Shown here: positions 49,735-60,466 of the stretch, in pieces
Numbering within the stretch: the stretch's first letter is position 1
How the letters are laid out: each line of letters opens with the position of its first letter
Origin: Atrina japonica
Taxonomy: Eukaryota > Mollusca > Bivalvia > Pterioida > Pinnidae
NCBI GenBank assembly: GCA_030159075.1
Contig: BROG01000542.1
Location: 67,001-131,000 of the forward strand
DNA length: 64,000 bases
Direction of reading: 5' to 3'
Notes under the pieces: generated by a model
Seen by the model: only the letters and a program-made list of their open reading frames with translations
Databases searched by the model: none
Told to the model about the DNA's origin: nothing
Program-made: the position numbers and the translations under genes

Positions 49735-49962
49735 AAAATGACCACCTTAGTGACCTGAGTGTAACCTTATCTACCAAACTCCTCATTAATTGAAATAGAA
49801 TTTAAAATTTTGGTCATCTTTATCCTAGAGATCATATGTGTAGATACCAAATTTGAAGAAAGTTTTTCTAGAAGTTTAAAAAGTTTATGCACAATGCAGA
49901 CAATAAATGTCACGGTGCAACGGACATCAGTAGATGACCATAGGTCACATGAGAGATTTCAA
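49735..49962. repeat. Dispersed repeat, decayed relative of 34549-34830
   Basis: It keeps a TAGTGACCTGAGTGTAACC start, ACCAAATTTGAAGAAAG, a CAACGGACATCAG block and an end GACCATAGGTCAC. No coding capacity. Confidence 0.45.
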
Positions 49963-50239
49963 TAACATAGAAGTCACTCTTTTTTTTCATGAAAGGGAGT
50001 TACCCAAAAATATTACTTGCTGTAAGGCCATTTCAAGTGTTTTCTATGTTAAGCATCAGTGTGTGCTTTTGGTTAAGGACAATGTATTTTTAAAAAAAAA
50101 AAGAAACAAACACACAAATGGTAATTCAGGAATGTATATTCCTTTCATAGACACATGGAGTTAAAGTGTTTTGCTTTTACAGTTTGATACAGACATAGTG
50201 TTCAGATAAAATAAAGCTAGTACACCATCAAATATTTAA

Positions 50240-51100
50240 AGTACTCTAGTGCACTCAGCGTGCTGTAGTGTACTGAGGGTACTGTATGTAGTGTACTGAG
50301 GGTACTGTAGCATACTGAGGGTACTTCAGCATACTGAGGGTACTATAGTTTACTCAGGGTACTGTAGCCTACTCAGGGCACTATAGTGTACTAATGGTAC
50401 TGTAGCCTACTCAGGGCACTGTAGTGTACTCAGGGTACTGCAGCATACTCTGGGTACTGTAGCATACTCAGGGTATTGTGGCACTCTCAGGGTACTATAG
50501 CCTACTCATGATACTGTAATGTACTCAGGGTACTAAAGAGTACTCAGGGTACTGTAGTGTACTCAGGATACTGTAGTATACTCAGGGTACTGTAGCCTAC
50601 TCATGGTACTGTAGCATACTCAGGGCACTGTAGTGTACTCAGAGTACTGTACTCCAGGTACTGTAGCATATTCATGGTACTATAGTATAGGGTACTATAG
50701 TTTACTCAGGGTACTGTAGTATACTCAGGGTACTGTAGCATACTCAGGGCACTGTAGCATACTCAGTGTACTGTAGTCAACTCATGGTACTGTAGCATAC
50801 TCAGGGCACTGTAGTGTACTCAGAGTACTGTACTCCGGGTACTGTAGCGTACTCATGGTACCGTAGCATACTCAGGGTTCTATAGTTTACTCATGGTACT
50901 CTAGCATACTCAGGGCACTGTAGCATACTCAGGGTACTGTAGTGTATTCTGGGGACTATAGCCTACCCATGGTACTGTAGTGTACTCAGGGTACTGTAGT
51001 GTACTCAAGCTACAGTAGTTTACTAGGTACTGTAATGTACTCAGTGTACTGTAGCATACTCAGGGTACTATAGAGTACGCAGGGTACTGTAGCATACTCT
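50240..51100. repeat. 20-bp minisatellite, about 43 units
   Basis: Unit ACTCAGGGTACTGTAGCATA with TAGTGTA and TAGCCTA variants and occasional shortened units. GTAC is present in nearly every unit. Confidence 0.95.
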
Positions 51101-51692
51101 GATCAGTAGGACCCATGATGCCATTTATTTCTATCAAATGTCAGAATTTAATTATAAGAGTTTTGCATTTTTCATCAGGTTGTGTAGGTAGTCGAATAAG
51201 TAGTTAGGTTTTGATATCAAGGTGGAGACTTAACACTGTAAAAAACAAGAACAATAACTCTTGACAACAGATAAAATTTCTGTCATATTATGCAACTACA
51301 TGTATAAGCAGATAATTTACATATTTAATCCCTAATTTTCTACCTGACAAATTATGGGATTAAGCAGGTGTAAAAGATTCATTAAAGGATTAGCTGTCCA
51401 AACATCTACCTGCAGAAGTTACTTAAGGGATTATGTCCAAACTTGGTAATACAGTACGATAGTTATCTACCTGCCAGCTATCTAACAGTAGTTTGTTGTC
51501 CTATAATCTTTATACAGGAATTTGTTTACACCGCAGACAATTAATTATGTTTAGATAAGATGTGATATGTACATAGCAACATAGAAATGAAAACATTCTG
51601 ATGGACAAACAGTAAATTTACGATTAAGTTTCTGCCATCATGAGAAACATGCTCTCTGACAACACATTACATCACTACAAACAAAGTTATCT
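51101..51692. other. Unassigned AT-rich sequence
   Basis: No repeat or gene seen. Confidence 0.5.
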
Positions 51693-51861
51693 ACTAACTG
51701 TTGTCCGAGGAGCGCACTGGTTAATGCACCCGCTAAATTCTCACTAATGTGGCCCTGAAGCTCAATCCTAAGATTGGACAGGGAAGTATGTGAGATGGTA
51801 TGGCGGTCGCCGGCTCGGGCACAGGTACTCTGGTTTACTCCCACAAAATTGGTCACCTCCT
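51693..51861 (+). mobile_element. tRNA-derived SINE (third family), continuing into a 12-bp minisatellite
   Basis: The head-like CGAGGAGCGCACTGGTTAAT is followed by a body with GGTATGGCGGTCGCCGGCTC and ACTCTGGTTTACTCCCAC. These words recall a common molluscan SINE body, from memory only. The 3' end passes directly into the CCAACATCAGAG array at about 51862. Confidence 0.55.
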
Positions 51862-52196
51862 CACGCCAACATCAGAGCCAACATCACAGCCAACATCAGT
51901 ACCAACATCAGAGCCAACATCAGGACCAACATCAGAGCCAACATCAGAGCCAACATCAGTGTCAACATCAGTGCCAACACCAGTGCCAACATCAGTGCCA
52001 ACATCAGAGCCAACATCAGAGCCAACATCAGTGCCAACATCAGAGCCAACATCAGAGCCAACATCAGAGCCAACATCAGTGCCAACATCAGAGCCAACAT
52101 CAGAGCCAACATCAGTGCCAACATCAGTGCCAACATCAGTGCCAACATCAGAGCCAACATCAGAGCCAACATCAGTGCCAACATCAGTGCCAACAT
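51862..52196. repeat. 12-bp minisatellite, about 28 copies
   Basis: The unit is CCAACATCAGAG/CCAACATCAGTG. Because 12 is divisible by three and the unit has no stop, all frames stay open and give repeats such as PTSEPTSV or GSDVGTDV. I see no promoter, conserved start or codon bias, so I do not call a mucin-like gene. Confidence 0.95.
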
Positions 52197-53194
52197 GAGA
52201 CATTGATATAAGTTGATAAACTTGTATGCTAATTGTTGTAAAATAAATAAAGTTTGATTAAAAAATTGGTTGATAAAGATTGGAAAATCTAGCATTAGAT
52301 CAGGTGTTTTCCCAGACTATTTTTGGGGTTTGGTTACAGGAACCATTCCCCATGCAAAAATGGCGTTTTCTAGGTTTTTTTTTAACTACATTGTATTAAA
52401 GACGCTATGGGTCACAAGCACACACATCAACGTAATTGCATGGGGATGTAATTCTTAAAAAAAGTAAAAAAAATAAATAAAAAAAAATAAACACAACAAC
52501 AAAAAACTAATCCTATGAGTGATATTTTTCAGCTAAAAGAAATATTTGATAATACATGTAATAAATAAAAAAAAAAATTCAAATTAAAAATTTTATAAAA
52601 TTCTTTGTAAGAGAACATTTCAAAGGAGAATTATCTATAAGTTGGGGCAGTTGATACTTAAATTTGTATACAATACTTGAACATGAAATGCCTGGCTACC
52701 GACATGCTGCTAACGGTTTCTCGTTTTCCTGTGTAAACAACATGCATTGTACAATGTTGTGAAAAAGGTGATATCATATCAAACAAACTCTTGAGAGTTC
52801 GAAAATCTAGGTCCTTGAAGACATAAAAACCTGACAAATACACTCTTCAAATGTTGAAAGTAGCCTAACTTTATAGCTAGAAAGTTATAAATAACAATGT
52901 TTGCCACTCAAGTAGCCCTATAATATGTCTTTAACACACAAAAATTCCACTTAGAGGGTAATTTGAAACAATTGCTTGGGAATCCCGATGGAAAACAAAT
53001 ATTCAAAGTGAAATTATACCATTTTATACGCTAAAACGATGTCTTTTATGCTTTGTAATCAGGTTTGACTTGAGCCAGGGACGTACATAACACAGATACA
53101 TATGTATCCCTACTTGAGCATGTGACATTGTTCCTCAGGTTTCTAGAAAGTTATATATAGCATGTAGATGTCACATAGGGATTTGAGAGTATAT
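52197..53194. other. Unassigned AT-rich sequence
   Basis: A-rich tracts at 52455-52500 and 52560-52580. Nothing recognised. Confidence 0.5.
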
Positions 53195-53725
53195 AGACTC
53201 TCTCTCCCAACTCCACTCTTCCTCCTTTGCTTTCCCTACTCCACTCCCCTTGCTGCACTAACACCACTCCATTTTCCCAGCTCCACTCTACTTTCCCCAC
53301 TCCACTCCCCTTGCTCTAATCTCCCCATTCTACTCTCCCTGCTCAACTCTCCCCACTTCACTTCCTTTTCTCTTCTCTTCTGCCACCCACCCCTGCACTA
53401 CTCTTCCCTCCACTCCTTAGCTCTACTCTCCCCACTCCACTCTCTCTGGTCCACTAACACCACTCCATTCTCCTTGTACCACTAACACAATTCCACTCTT
53501 CTCTCCCTGCTCCACTAACACCACTCCATTCTCTCTGCTCCACTAACACCACTCTACTCTCCCTGCTCCACTAACACCATTCCATTCTCCCTGCTCCATT
53601 AACACCACTCCATTCTCCCTGCAAAACTAACATTACTCCATTCTCCCTGCACCACTAACACCACTCCATTCCACTCCCCCTGCTCTACTCTACTTTCCCT
53701 GTTCTACACTCCCCACTCTCCCCTT
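53195..53725. repeat. C/T-rich degenerate minisatellite
   Basis: Units of about 28-30 bases such as CTGCTCCACTAACACCACTC and CATTCTCC are strongly pyrimidine-rich on the plus strand. The early part is a less regular CCACTCCCC mix. The open frame 53168-53485 follows the bias. Confidence 0.85.
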
Positions 53726-55130
53726 CATTTATTTTTTTTTTTTCATTTTCTTTCCATTATGATTTTAATACAAAGCGATTTTAGAGTTATAGATCATTTC
53801 AATTTTTTATTGAAAAGTAATTTTATCCACAGCATCTATTTCATGTATAAAAAAACTTGACCAATTATATTGTTCTATAATGTAAATGTCAAATATTATT
53901 TTCATACACACCTACATGTATGTTGAAGTTATGGGTTATACTGAATTTCAGATGAATTTAAAAAAAAAAGCTATTATGCAGAATTGACTTTTCTTATCAT
54001 TTAAGTACATTGTGTAAGTATTTGTCTTAGAACTATTCCATATCCAAAAAGAATTCATGTAAATTTTCTTTAAAAAATGTATGCTTTATACATCATATAC
54101 ATGCCCCCGAGTCTGTCAAGAGGGAACATAAAATGTATAGGTATATGTAAATATTTTCAATGACATTACAGGTATCTACATTGTGGTAGTGATGTAACAC
54201 ACAGCCTAGATTACATATATTTAAGTGACAATTTTATCTGAATCTTCAATTTTCAGGATAACACGATTTACTGGGAACACAAACACCCACTCTTGGAGTA
54301 CAGAACCTGAAGTGGGAACAACAGACTATTTTCCGATGGAAATAAATTTTGTCATTGATTAGGTTGTATCACACAAACATAAATCTACCTCAACTAGAAC
54401 GCACCCCATGAAACTCAGGAAACAACCGTTTAGCAGGCTGTTAACAAAACGTCTTGAATAATCTTACTCGTCATAAAGTAAACCATAATTAGATGGAGCT
54501 GTTCACGTAAGCATGGGCACCCCAAAATATCAACCACAAAAATTGACAGGCAACGTATTACAATATTTTCGTACCTTGTTACACAAGTAATTTATTACTT
54601 TGAAGTCAGGTGAGGTTATATTCCTGTGGGGAGTTACACGGAAAAATGAAAGACGGCAAGTTTGGAACTCTATAATTAAGAAAAGCATGTAACTTTACAA
54701 TATTTATGCTTGTCATGCCTTGAACATAGGAAAAACATTATCTTTTATCCAAAATGAGACTATTTAAGTTCATGGGTCCTTGTGACTATCCATGGAAGCA
54801 ACAAATTGCCAATCGCCTTAACATCCGACTTCAAAGAATATTCAAGGAATATTTACCGGCAGTACTTGAACTGGTTGCCGAATTTTATTCACCGACATGA
54901 CTTTCAACTTGATATCCCTAATACAAAGGTTTGTGTGTCAGACGTCAGGACAAAGTGCATCAGCAGAGTTGGTCAGTCGAGTGGTTTGACCACCGGTCAC
55001 AACATTCCACAGTAATAAGCCGATTTCTTGATTTTGCTTGAACTAATATTGAATTGCCCTAATAAAAATTTCATTTAATCTCACTAAGCATCATGGACTT
55101 AAATTATTCAGGCTCAAATTAATTGCTTAC
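53726..55130. other. Unassigned; would be intronic if the minus-strand gene is real
   Basis: An open plus frame at 54782-55015 starts with GTG and has no supporting signals. A plus acceptor-like TTTTCAG at 54256 followed by 17 codons and a stop is not supported by a neighbour exon. Confidence 0.4.
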
Positions 55131-55257
55131 CTACCCGTAAAACATCTACATTGTCCAGCAGTGAGTGGACATTTCCAGAGGTGTTGAGATGAAACATCGG
55201 AGATTGATTTCTTGGTAAATTAAATTTTGAGTGACCACTGGATGGTGTTATCTGGTG
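55131..55257 (-). CDS. Candidate second coding exon of the unidentified minus-strand gene
   Basis: On the minus strand a TTATCATTTTAG acceptor precedes 127 bases (42 codons plus one base) that end at a GTAG|GTAAGC donor. The frame set by phase 0 from the 56623-56784 exon is open throughout, beginning HQITPSSGHSKF and ending LLDNVDVLRV. The intron between the two would be 1,365 bases. Phase agreement, open frame and two splice sites support it, but each is weak alone and I cannot name the domain. Exit phase is 1. This is inference from splice logic, without homology support. Confidence 0.4.
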
Positions 55258-55759
55258 CTAAAATGATAACGATATCAAGCTTGATTACACTGGAAGAGTG
55301 AAAATTTATACAGCGCAAAAATCTAAAACAGCGTAAAGACAATAAGACCTTTTTGTCAATGCAAATCTTGACAGAAACTTGACCTGATCACGGGGTTTAT
55401 TAAAAACCTTTGACGAGAATAGTTTGATATTTTGACAGACGTCAAGTGAAGTACAATAAAAGTCTTTTTTTTTCTTTTTGTAAATATTTATAAATTAACT
55501 TCCTATTAAATATTTCAAGTAGACTTAAGGGGTTTATTAAACATTTTGTCCAGGGTCTGCATCAATTAGCTTAGCACTTATAAATTAGCGAGAATCTGTG
55601 ATGGAGAAGGACAGGTGATTCTCAGGTGACCTTGAACTTTAGGTATTATGACTTTACCATGTGACTCTCTGGTATGCTTAATCAATGTCACAAAATAAAT
55701 GGAATTACTAAAATTGTACAATTTGTAAACGGATATCCTTATCGTTTATAAAATTAAAA

Positions 55760-56018
55760 GGGACCTCCGTGGCCGAGTGGTTAGAGCATCGCACTTTACA
55801 GCATGAAGTCTCTCACTTCCTGTCAGCATGTGTTTGAGCCCCTTTGGAACCTAAACTGATTTTTGTGAGAAAGTTTGCCAGTTTACTTGCAGAAGGCCGG
55901 TGGTCTCTTCCTGGGTACATTGTAACCGGGTTCTCTCCTCCACCATTAAAAACTGGCCGCCACGATATAACTAAAAAATTGTTGAGGGTTGCATAAAACG
56001 CTAATAAAAATCAAACAG
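55760..56018 (+). mobile_element. tRNA-derived SINE (family B), complete
   Basis: The head GGACCTCCGTGGCCGAGTGG has a clear A box and a decayed B box (GTTTGAGCCCC). The body and tail match the 23860 copy, ending TTGTTGAGGGTTGCATAAAA. Flanks are AAATTAAAAG and AAATTTAAAAAAGG, an imperfect possible TSD. Confidence 0.85.
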
Positions 56019-56235
56019 AAATTTAAAAAAGGCTGTCATTAAATGTGTCATTTGGTAACGTCTAAAGTGAAATTTAGCAGTGTGCTAAGTGAAGAAATCT
56101 AAACATAAGAAGCTAGGATAGGTATCATAAAGTTTAACTAGAAACTGCTAAAGATAATATGGCCAAATTGTGAAGTATTGTATTTCAAGACTCACATCAG
56201 AGTTAAATTCAACAGCTTAGTCAAACTGCTGATGC

Positions 56236-56323
56236 AGACAGAGAGAGACAGACAGACAGCCATACAAAGAGACAGACAGACAGACAGCCATACAAAGAGA
56301 CAGACAGACAGACATAGAGACAC

Positions 56324-56416
<93 letters not shown>

Positions 56417-56485
56417 GACAGAGAGACAGACAGAGAGACAGACAGAGAGAGAGTGACAAACAGAGACAGACAGACAGACATACAG
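56236..56485. repeat. Composite (GACA)n / (GA)n microsatellite
   Basis: GACAGACAGCCATACAAAGA repeats, then a GA run of about 50 bases, then GACA repeats. Purine-rich on the plus strand. Confidence 0.95.
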
Positions 56486-56622
56486 GCATAGTCAATTCGT
56501 AGAGTGTCAGCCATTGGTTACACAATCTGAATAAAAATACACTACAAGTATAAGTTGTGTATTAATTATGTGTCTTATCAAAAACATATCTAACTTGAGT
56601 ATATGTGTTTTATCATCCTTAC

Positions 56623-56784
56623 CTGACACAAAGGTAGATAAACTGATAACTGACTTGAACGCCATCTGATATCTGAGGGAGGAAGAACCCTCCATCGACT
56701 GGTTCCCTGTCCTTGGTCAGATGCTAATTGCGGAGTATGAAAGATGTCCAGGATTGACTGGTCAAAGTTGAGATCCACCGCCAT
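56623..56784 (-). CDS. First coding exon of an unidentified gene
   Basis: The frame opens with ATG at 56784, directly preceded by an in-frame TGA, and runs 54 codons to a strong donor, CAG|GTAAGG, with the exon edge at 56623. The exon therefore ends in phase 0. The peptide is of mixed composition (MAVDLNFDQS..., WRVLPPSDIRWRSSQL in the middle, ...LPLCQ at the end) and unlike the low-complexity frames elsewhere. Local base composition is near 48% GC by eye, against an AT-rich background. There is no signal peptide or membrane segment. I do not recognise the family. It points away from GEMIN5, giving a head-to-head pair. An 11-bp inverted repeat (56757-56767 and 56794-56804) places the start codon in a 26-nt loop. 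A chance open frame beside a chance donor remains possible. Confidence 0.6.
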
Positions 56785-57079
56785 TCAAAGATTCTTTGAC
56801 CAGTAACAATACTGATGTTGTTGTATTAGATAGGTAGGTTCCACCATGGCCTGATTGAAAAAAAAAATGTGAGAGTCATTAGAAATTACACAAATAAGGG
56901 ATACTACATTTTGTACCATATTACAACACAATTTTGCCATAACAAATAATAAAACAATATTTGCTCAGTAATATGACAGCTAGGAATAATGTGAGGATAC
57001 CAAATTATCTCCCCTTAAGAAATGTGTACATGTCTCACTGTGTAGTGGCCAATATGCAATACATGTAAATGTAAAGATT

Positions 57080-57200
57080 TTGATTTGATTTTTTGTTTTA
57101 CGCCATACTCAACAATCTTTCAGTCATATGATAGCGTCCAATTTTTATTTGTGGGGGAGAAACCCCGGTTACCCGGGTAAAGACCACCGACCTTCCGCAA
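57080..57200 (-). mobile_element. SINE family B, 3' part
   Basis: In minus orientation it runs from the GGAAGGTCGGTGGTCTTTACC block through ACCCGGGTAACCGGGG to the tail TTGTTGAGTATGGCGTAAAA. The tRNA-like head is missing. Confidence 0.8.
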
Positions 57201-57211
57201 TGTACATGTAA

Positions 57212-57440
57212 AGTGAAGTCCATACAACCTAACGGGGTGGAGTCTCATGAACCCTTGCTTGACCTGGACAAGTTTAAAATTTTAGGTAATTAAGCATGAT
57301 GAAATTAAAATGTCATTAGCAAGAGTAATTGTTCTTGCTTGTCAGCAAGCTCATGAGTATCCAGTGGGCAATAACCTGTGAATCTTCTCATAACTAAAAA
57401 GAGAATAAAGTCATCCATATGATAATCAAAAGGTTACTCC
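57212..57440 (+). repeat. Dispersed 240-bp repeat, copy 3
   Basis: Runs from GTGAAGTCCATACAACCTAA to GATAATCAAAAGGTTACTCC, directly after a family B SINE fragment. Colinear with copy 2. Confidence 0.7.
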
Positions 57441-57451
57441 ATCAAGTTGCA

Positions 57452-57544
57452 TTAACCCTTGCATCCCTGAATATCTAAATGGTATGCTCTTTTTCTATTA
57501 TTTAGGACCAGTCTAAATATGGTCTGTAGGGTTGAAAGGGTTAA
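57452..57544. mobile_element. TTAA-bounded palindromic element
   Basis: TTAACCCTTGCATCCCTGAA at the left and GTAGGGTTGAAAGGGTTAA at the right; 93 bases. It belongs with the 7021 copy as a CCCTTTCAACCC subtype. A related left-end piece is at about 17402-17462. Confidence 0.75.
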
Positions 57545-57649
57545 TTGAACAATAGACCTAAATAAGTAGGGAGATGGGAAACTGCAGAATTATCTGCTTT
57601 TAATAAAAGCATCATATAAATATAATTTACTAAGGAACACAGTAATTCA

Positions 57650-57768
57650 TGACCTCCAGTTTTTACTGTCTCAATCGAAAGACAGGAAACCAACCTGTCA
57701 TCGGCGGGACTCGAACTCATGATCCAGAGTCGAGCACGCTACCGACTGAGCCAGGCCGGCTCCATATG
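57650..57768 (-). mobile_element. SINE family A, head only
   Basis: Read on the minus strand it has the tRNA-like head: an A box near GGCTCAGTCGGTAGCG and a good B box, GAGTTCGAGTCCC, then CAGGTTGGTTTCCTGTC and GAGACAGTAAAAAC, where it stops. The 3' body is absent. Confidence 0.8.
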
Positions 57769-57901
57769 TTGTTCAGTGGACCTGACCTTACGGTATTGTA
57801 AACATGTTTTATCGTAACAATGATATTTTATTATTGATCGATAGGATTAAAAATCTACAGAGAACTTGTGTTTTGAATCAAATTGCACTGGAATGCATAT
57901 G

Positions 57902-58066
57902 TACAGTAAAAGCTGCTTCAGCGACCACCTGTATATAAAGACCACCTGGTCATAAAGACCGTTTTTTGCTGTCCCCAATAGTACCATTTGCATACAAATC
58001 AACCTCTCTATAAAGACTGGTTTAGTTGTGTCTCTAAGGTGGTATTTATATACAAGTTTCACTGTA
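57902..58066. mobile_element. TA-CAGTGAAACC family MITE (opposite orientation)
   Basis: Starts TACAGTAAAAGCTGCTTCAG and ends ACAAGTTTCACTGTA; its interior is the reverse complement of the 34891 interior (ACCACCTGGTCATAAAGACC, CCCAATAGTACCATTTG). It lies in the interval between the two divergent genes. Confidence 0.85.
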
Positions 58067-58951
58067 TATATAGAATAAGCTGAATTTTAGAAATTATATT
58101 TTTCTAGACTACATATACATTTGACAAAACAAAAATCTTTTAAGATGACATTTTAGTTTTTTATCCTTCCTCCAAATAAATATTGTTTAAAAAATAATTT
58201 GTATCAATACAGGTTTTACTAATATTCAAAATTAAACAATATTCAAAACGATACTGTATGACAGACTGATGCTGTATGGAAAATCAAGAGAAACAAAGAG
58301 AGATAACTCTTATTTCAACATAACAATTTTATAAGAATGCAAGAGTGGTCAAATAAATAAAGTAAAAATATTTGACAAAATACAGAAGATTAAAACTTTA
58401 TGAGTAGAATATACCCAGCATGTGTACAACAAAAACTATGAAAAAATCCCATACTTTTAGAATGGCCAGATATCTACATGTACCTTTCTTAGAGGATATA
58501 AACAGACAAAAAAAAAAAGAAAAAAGAAAACAAAAACAAAATGTGATATGTTGACAGAGATAACAAGAATTACACAGATACTGTATTGACTTCCTACATG
58601 TAACTAAATTGATCAGGATTCTGATAAAACTATCATTAGTCTGTCCTTGTAAATCTTTATATTCATTTTTAAAAATTCAAGAAACATTTTATATACAAGG
58701 AACATGTAATGAATTTGGAATAAAACAACTCTATTACTTTTCCTTGAAAAATCTGTTTTGTTAATGTTTTTCAATACGCCAGATATTGTTCACTTTTATG
58801 GAGAGATCACCAGCTATACATGAAGTGCCATAAATTTGTACCTGTGCTATAGACCGAGGCCAATGTCTTGGGGGCTTTTATGCGTGTCATTACTGTCAAG
58901 TGAAACCTGTGACATGGTACCTGGGTTTCAAGTCTCATCCTAAAGATCTGT
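58067..58951. other. Unassigned sequence between the two genes
   Basis: A-rich tract at 58508-58545. Nothing coding. Confidence 0.5.
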
Positions 58952-59211
58952 GGGTGGCCACCCAGTGTTCCGAAGGTCTGATAGTCCGAGGGCCTGACAG
59001 ACTGAAGACCCTATAGTTCAAGGATCTGATAGTCTGAAAGTTTGATATTTCGAAGGCCTGATAGTCTGAAGACCCTAAATAGTTCCCCAAAACAGAGGTT
59101 GCACATCCAAGATTTGTAAAGTCACTCGCTGTCACTGCCACTGGACACTTGGGACTATCAGGCTCTCGGACTATCAGACTATCGGACCTTCGGAACATTG
59201 GGCGGACACCC
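58952..59211. mobile_element. Inverted-repeat (foldback/MITE-like) element next to the LINE
   Basis: The left arm, beginning GGGTGGCCACCCAGTGTTCC, and the reverse complement of the right arm, ending at 59211, agree over much of about 55 bases, including the shared CGAAGGTC and GATAGTC words. The spacer has no coding potential. The GATAGTC/GACTATC words are repeated within both arms. The LINE inserted 45 bases beyond the right arm. Confidence 0.65.
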
Positions 59212-59273
59212 GAACTATTGAGGAGTCGGACTTTGGGATTTTCTGAGTATGGAACCTTTGGTATATTACTTAC

Positions 59274-60466
59274 TTACTTAGGCCTTGAGCCCCTAGAGGG
59301 GCATAGGCCATCCACAACCACCCGCCATTGTCCACGGTCCTGGGCGATCCGCTCCAGCTCCCCCCAGGAGCAGTTGGTCTGCTTGGCGTCTGCCTCCAGG
59401 TCCCTTCTCCATGAGTTCTTGGGCCGGCCTCTCTTTCTCTTCCCCTGGGGGTTCCAGGTCAGGGCCTGGCGGGTGATGTTGGTCAGTGGTTTTCTCAGGG
59501 TATGTCCAATCCATCGCCATCTTCTTCTTCTGATCTCTTCTTCTGCTGGCATCTGGTTGGTTCTCTCCCAGAGATCTGTGTTGCTGATGGTAACTGGCCA
59601 GTGGATCTTCAGTATTCCACGTAGGCAGGAATTTATGAATGTTTGCACCTTTTTGATGGTGGTCTTTGTTGTTCGCCATGTCTCTGCCCCATACAACAAT
59701 ACTGATTTGACGTTGGAATTGAACAGGCGGATTTTGGTGCAAGATGAGATGAGGTGAGACCGCCAGATGTTCTTCAGGGCTTTGTAAGATGCTCTTGCCT
59801 TTCCGATGCGGGTCTTCACATCTGCATCTGTTCCTCCCTGCTGGTTGATCACGCTCCCAAGGTACGTGAAGGACTTGACCTCTTCCAAGTTGTTGTCTCG
59901 CAACTTCACTGCCTCTGAGCTGGAGGCGTTGATCTTCATTATCTTGGTCTTGTCAGGATGGATGTGAAGGCCGACTTGGGAGGAGTGGGAGGCCAGGCTT
60001 GAGGTCTTGTTCTGCATCTGTTGTCGATTGTGGGAGAGCAGAGCGAGGTCGTCGGCGAAGTCTAAATCGTCTAGCTGAGTCCAGAGGGTCCATTGGATGC
60101 CGTTCCTCTGTCCATCTGTCGTCCGCTTCATCACCCAGTCGATGGCGAGGAGGAACAGGAACGGCGACAGAAGGCATCCTTGACGTACGCCGGTCCTTAC
60201 ATCGAAGCGACGTGTTAACTGGCCTCCATGAACGACCTGACAAGCCATCCCCTCGTACGACTCCTTGATGATTCGTGTCAGTTTGGCTGGGATCCCGTAG
60301 TGTCGGAGGAGCTGCCACAGGATGTCACGATGGAGACTGTCAAAAGCCTTGCGGAAGTCCACGAAGTTGATGTACAGCGGGGAATTCCACTCCAGGGACT
60401 GCTCGACAATGATACGTAGCGTGGCGATCTGGTCGGTACAGGATCTGTCCTGCCTGAAGCCCGCCT
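59274..60466 (-). pseudogene. LINE reverse transcriptase core, thumb and C-terminal domain
   Basis: This frame carries the polymerase palm: FRKAFDSLH (first catalytic Asp region), [13 protein letters not shown], and the DFADDLALL catalytic box, then FTYLGS and the thumb. A C-terminal segment rich in Arg/Lys/Trp follows ([24 protein letters not shown]). The frame ends [11 protein letters not shown]. Its stop codon TAA is supplied by the (TAAG)n tail, so there is no separate 3' UTR. The part from 60362 to 60466 belongs to the same domain but lacks its own ATG. RT motifs are intact in this segment; the copy is inactive because of the upstream frameshifts. Confidence 0.88.
59281..59309 (-). promoter_or_regulatory. 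Two-part stem-loop at the LINE 3' terminus
   Basis: An inner stem (GCCCCT/AGGGGC, 59289-59302) and an outer stem (GGCCT/AGGCC) lie directly before the (TAAG)n tail and inside the last codons of the RT frame. In several LINE clades a 3' stem-loop is what the RT recognises to begin reverse transcription; that role here is inferred. Confidence 0.5.

Noticed and set aside
51774..52295. Mucin-like or antifreeze-like Thr/Pro/Ser repeat protein
   Set aside because: All six frames of the 12-bp repeat are open, so openness carries no information, and the 5' part is a SINE.
54256..54345. Plus-strand terminal exon (TTTTCAG acceptor, 17 codons, stop, then AATAAA)
   Set aside because: No upstream exon on the plus strand supports it, and such acceptor-like sites are common in AT-rich DNA.
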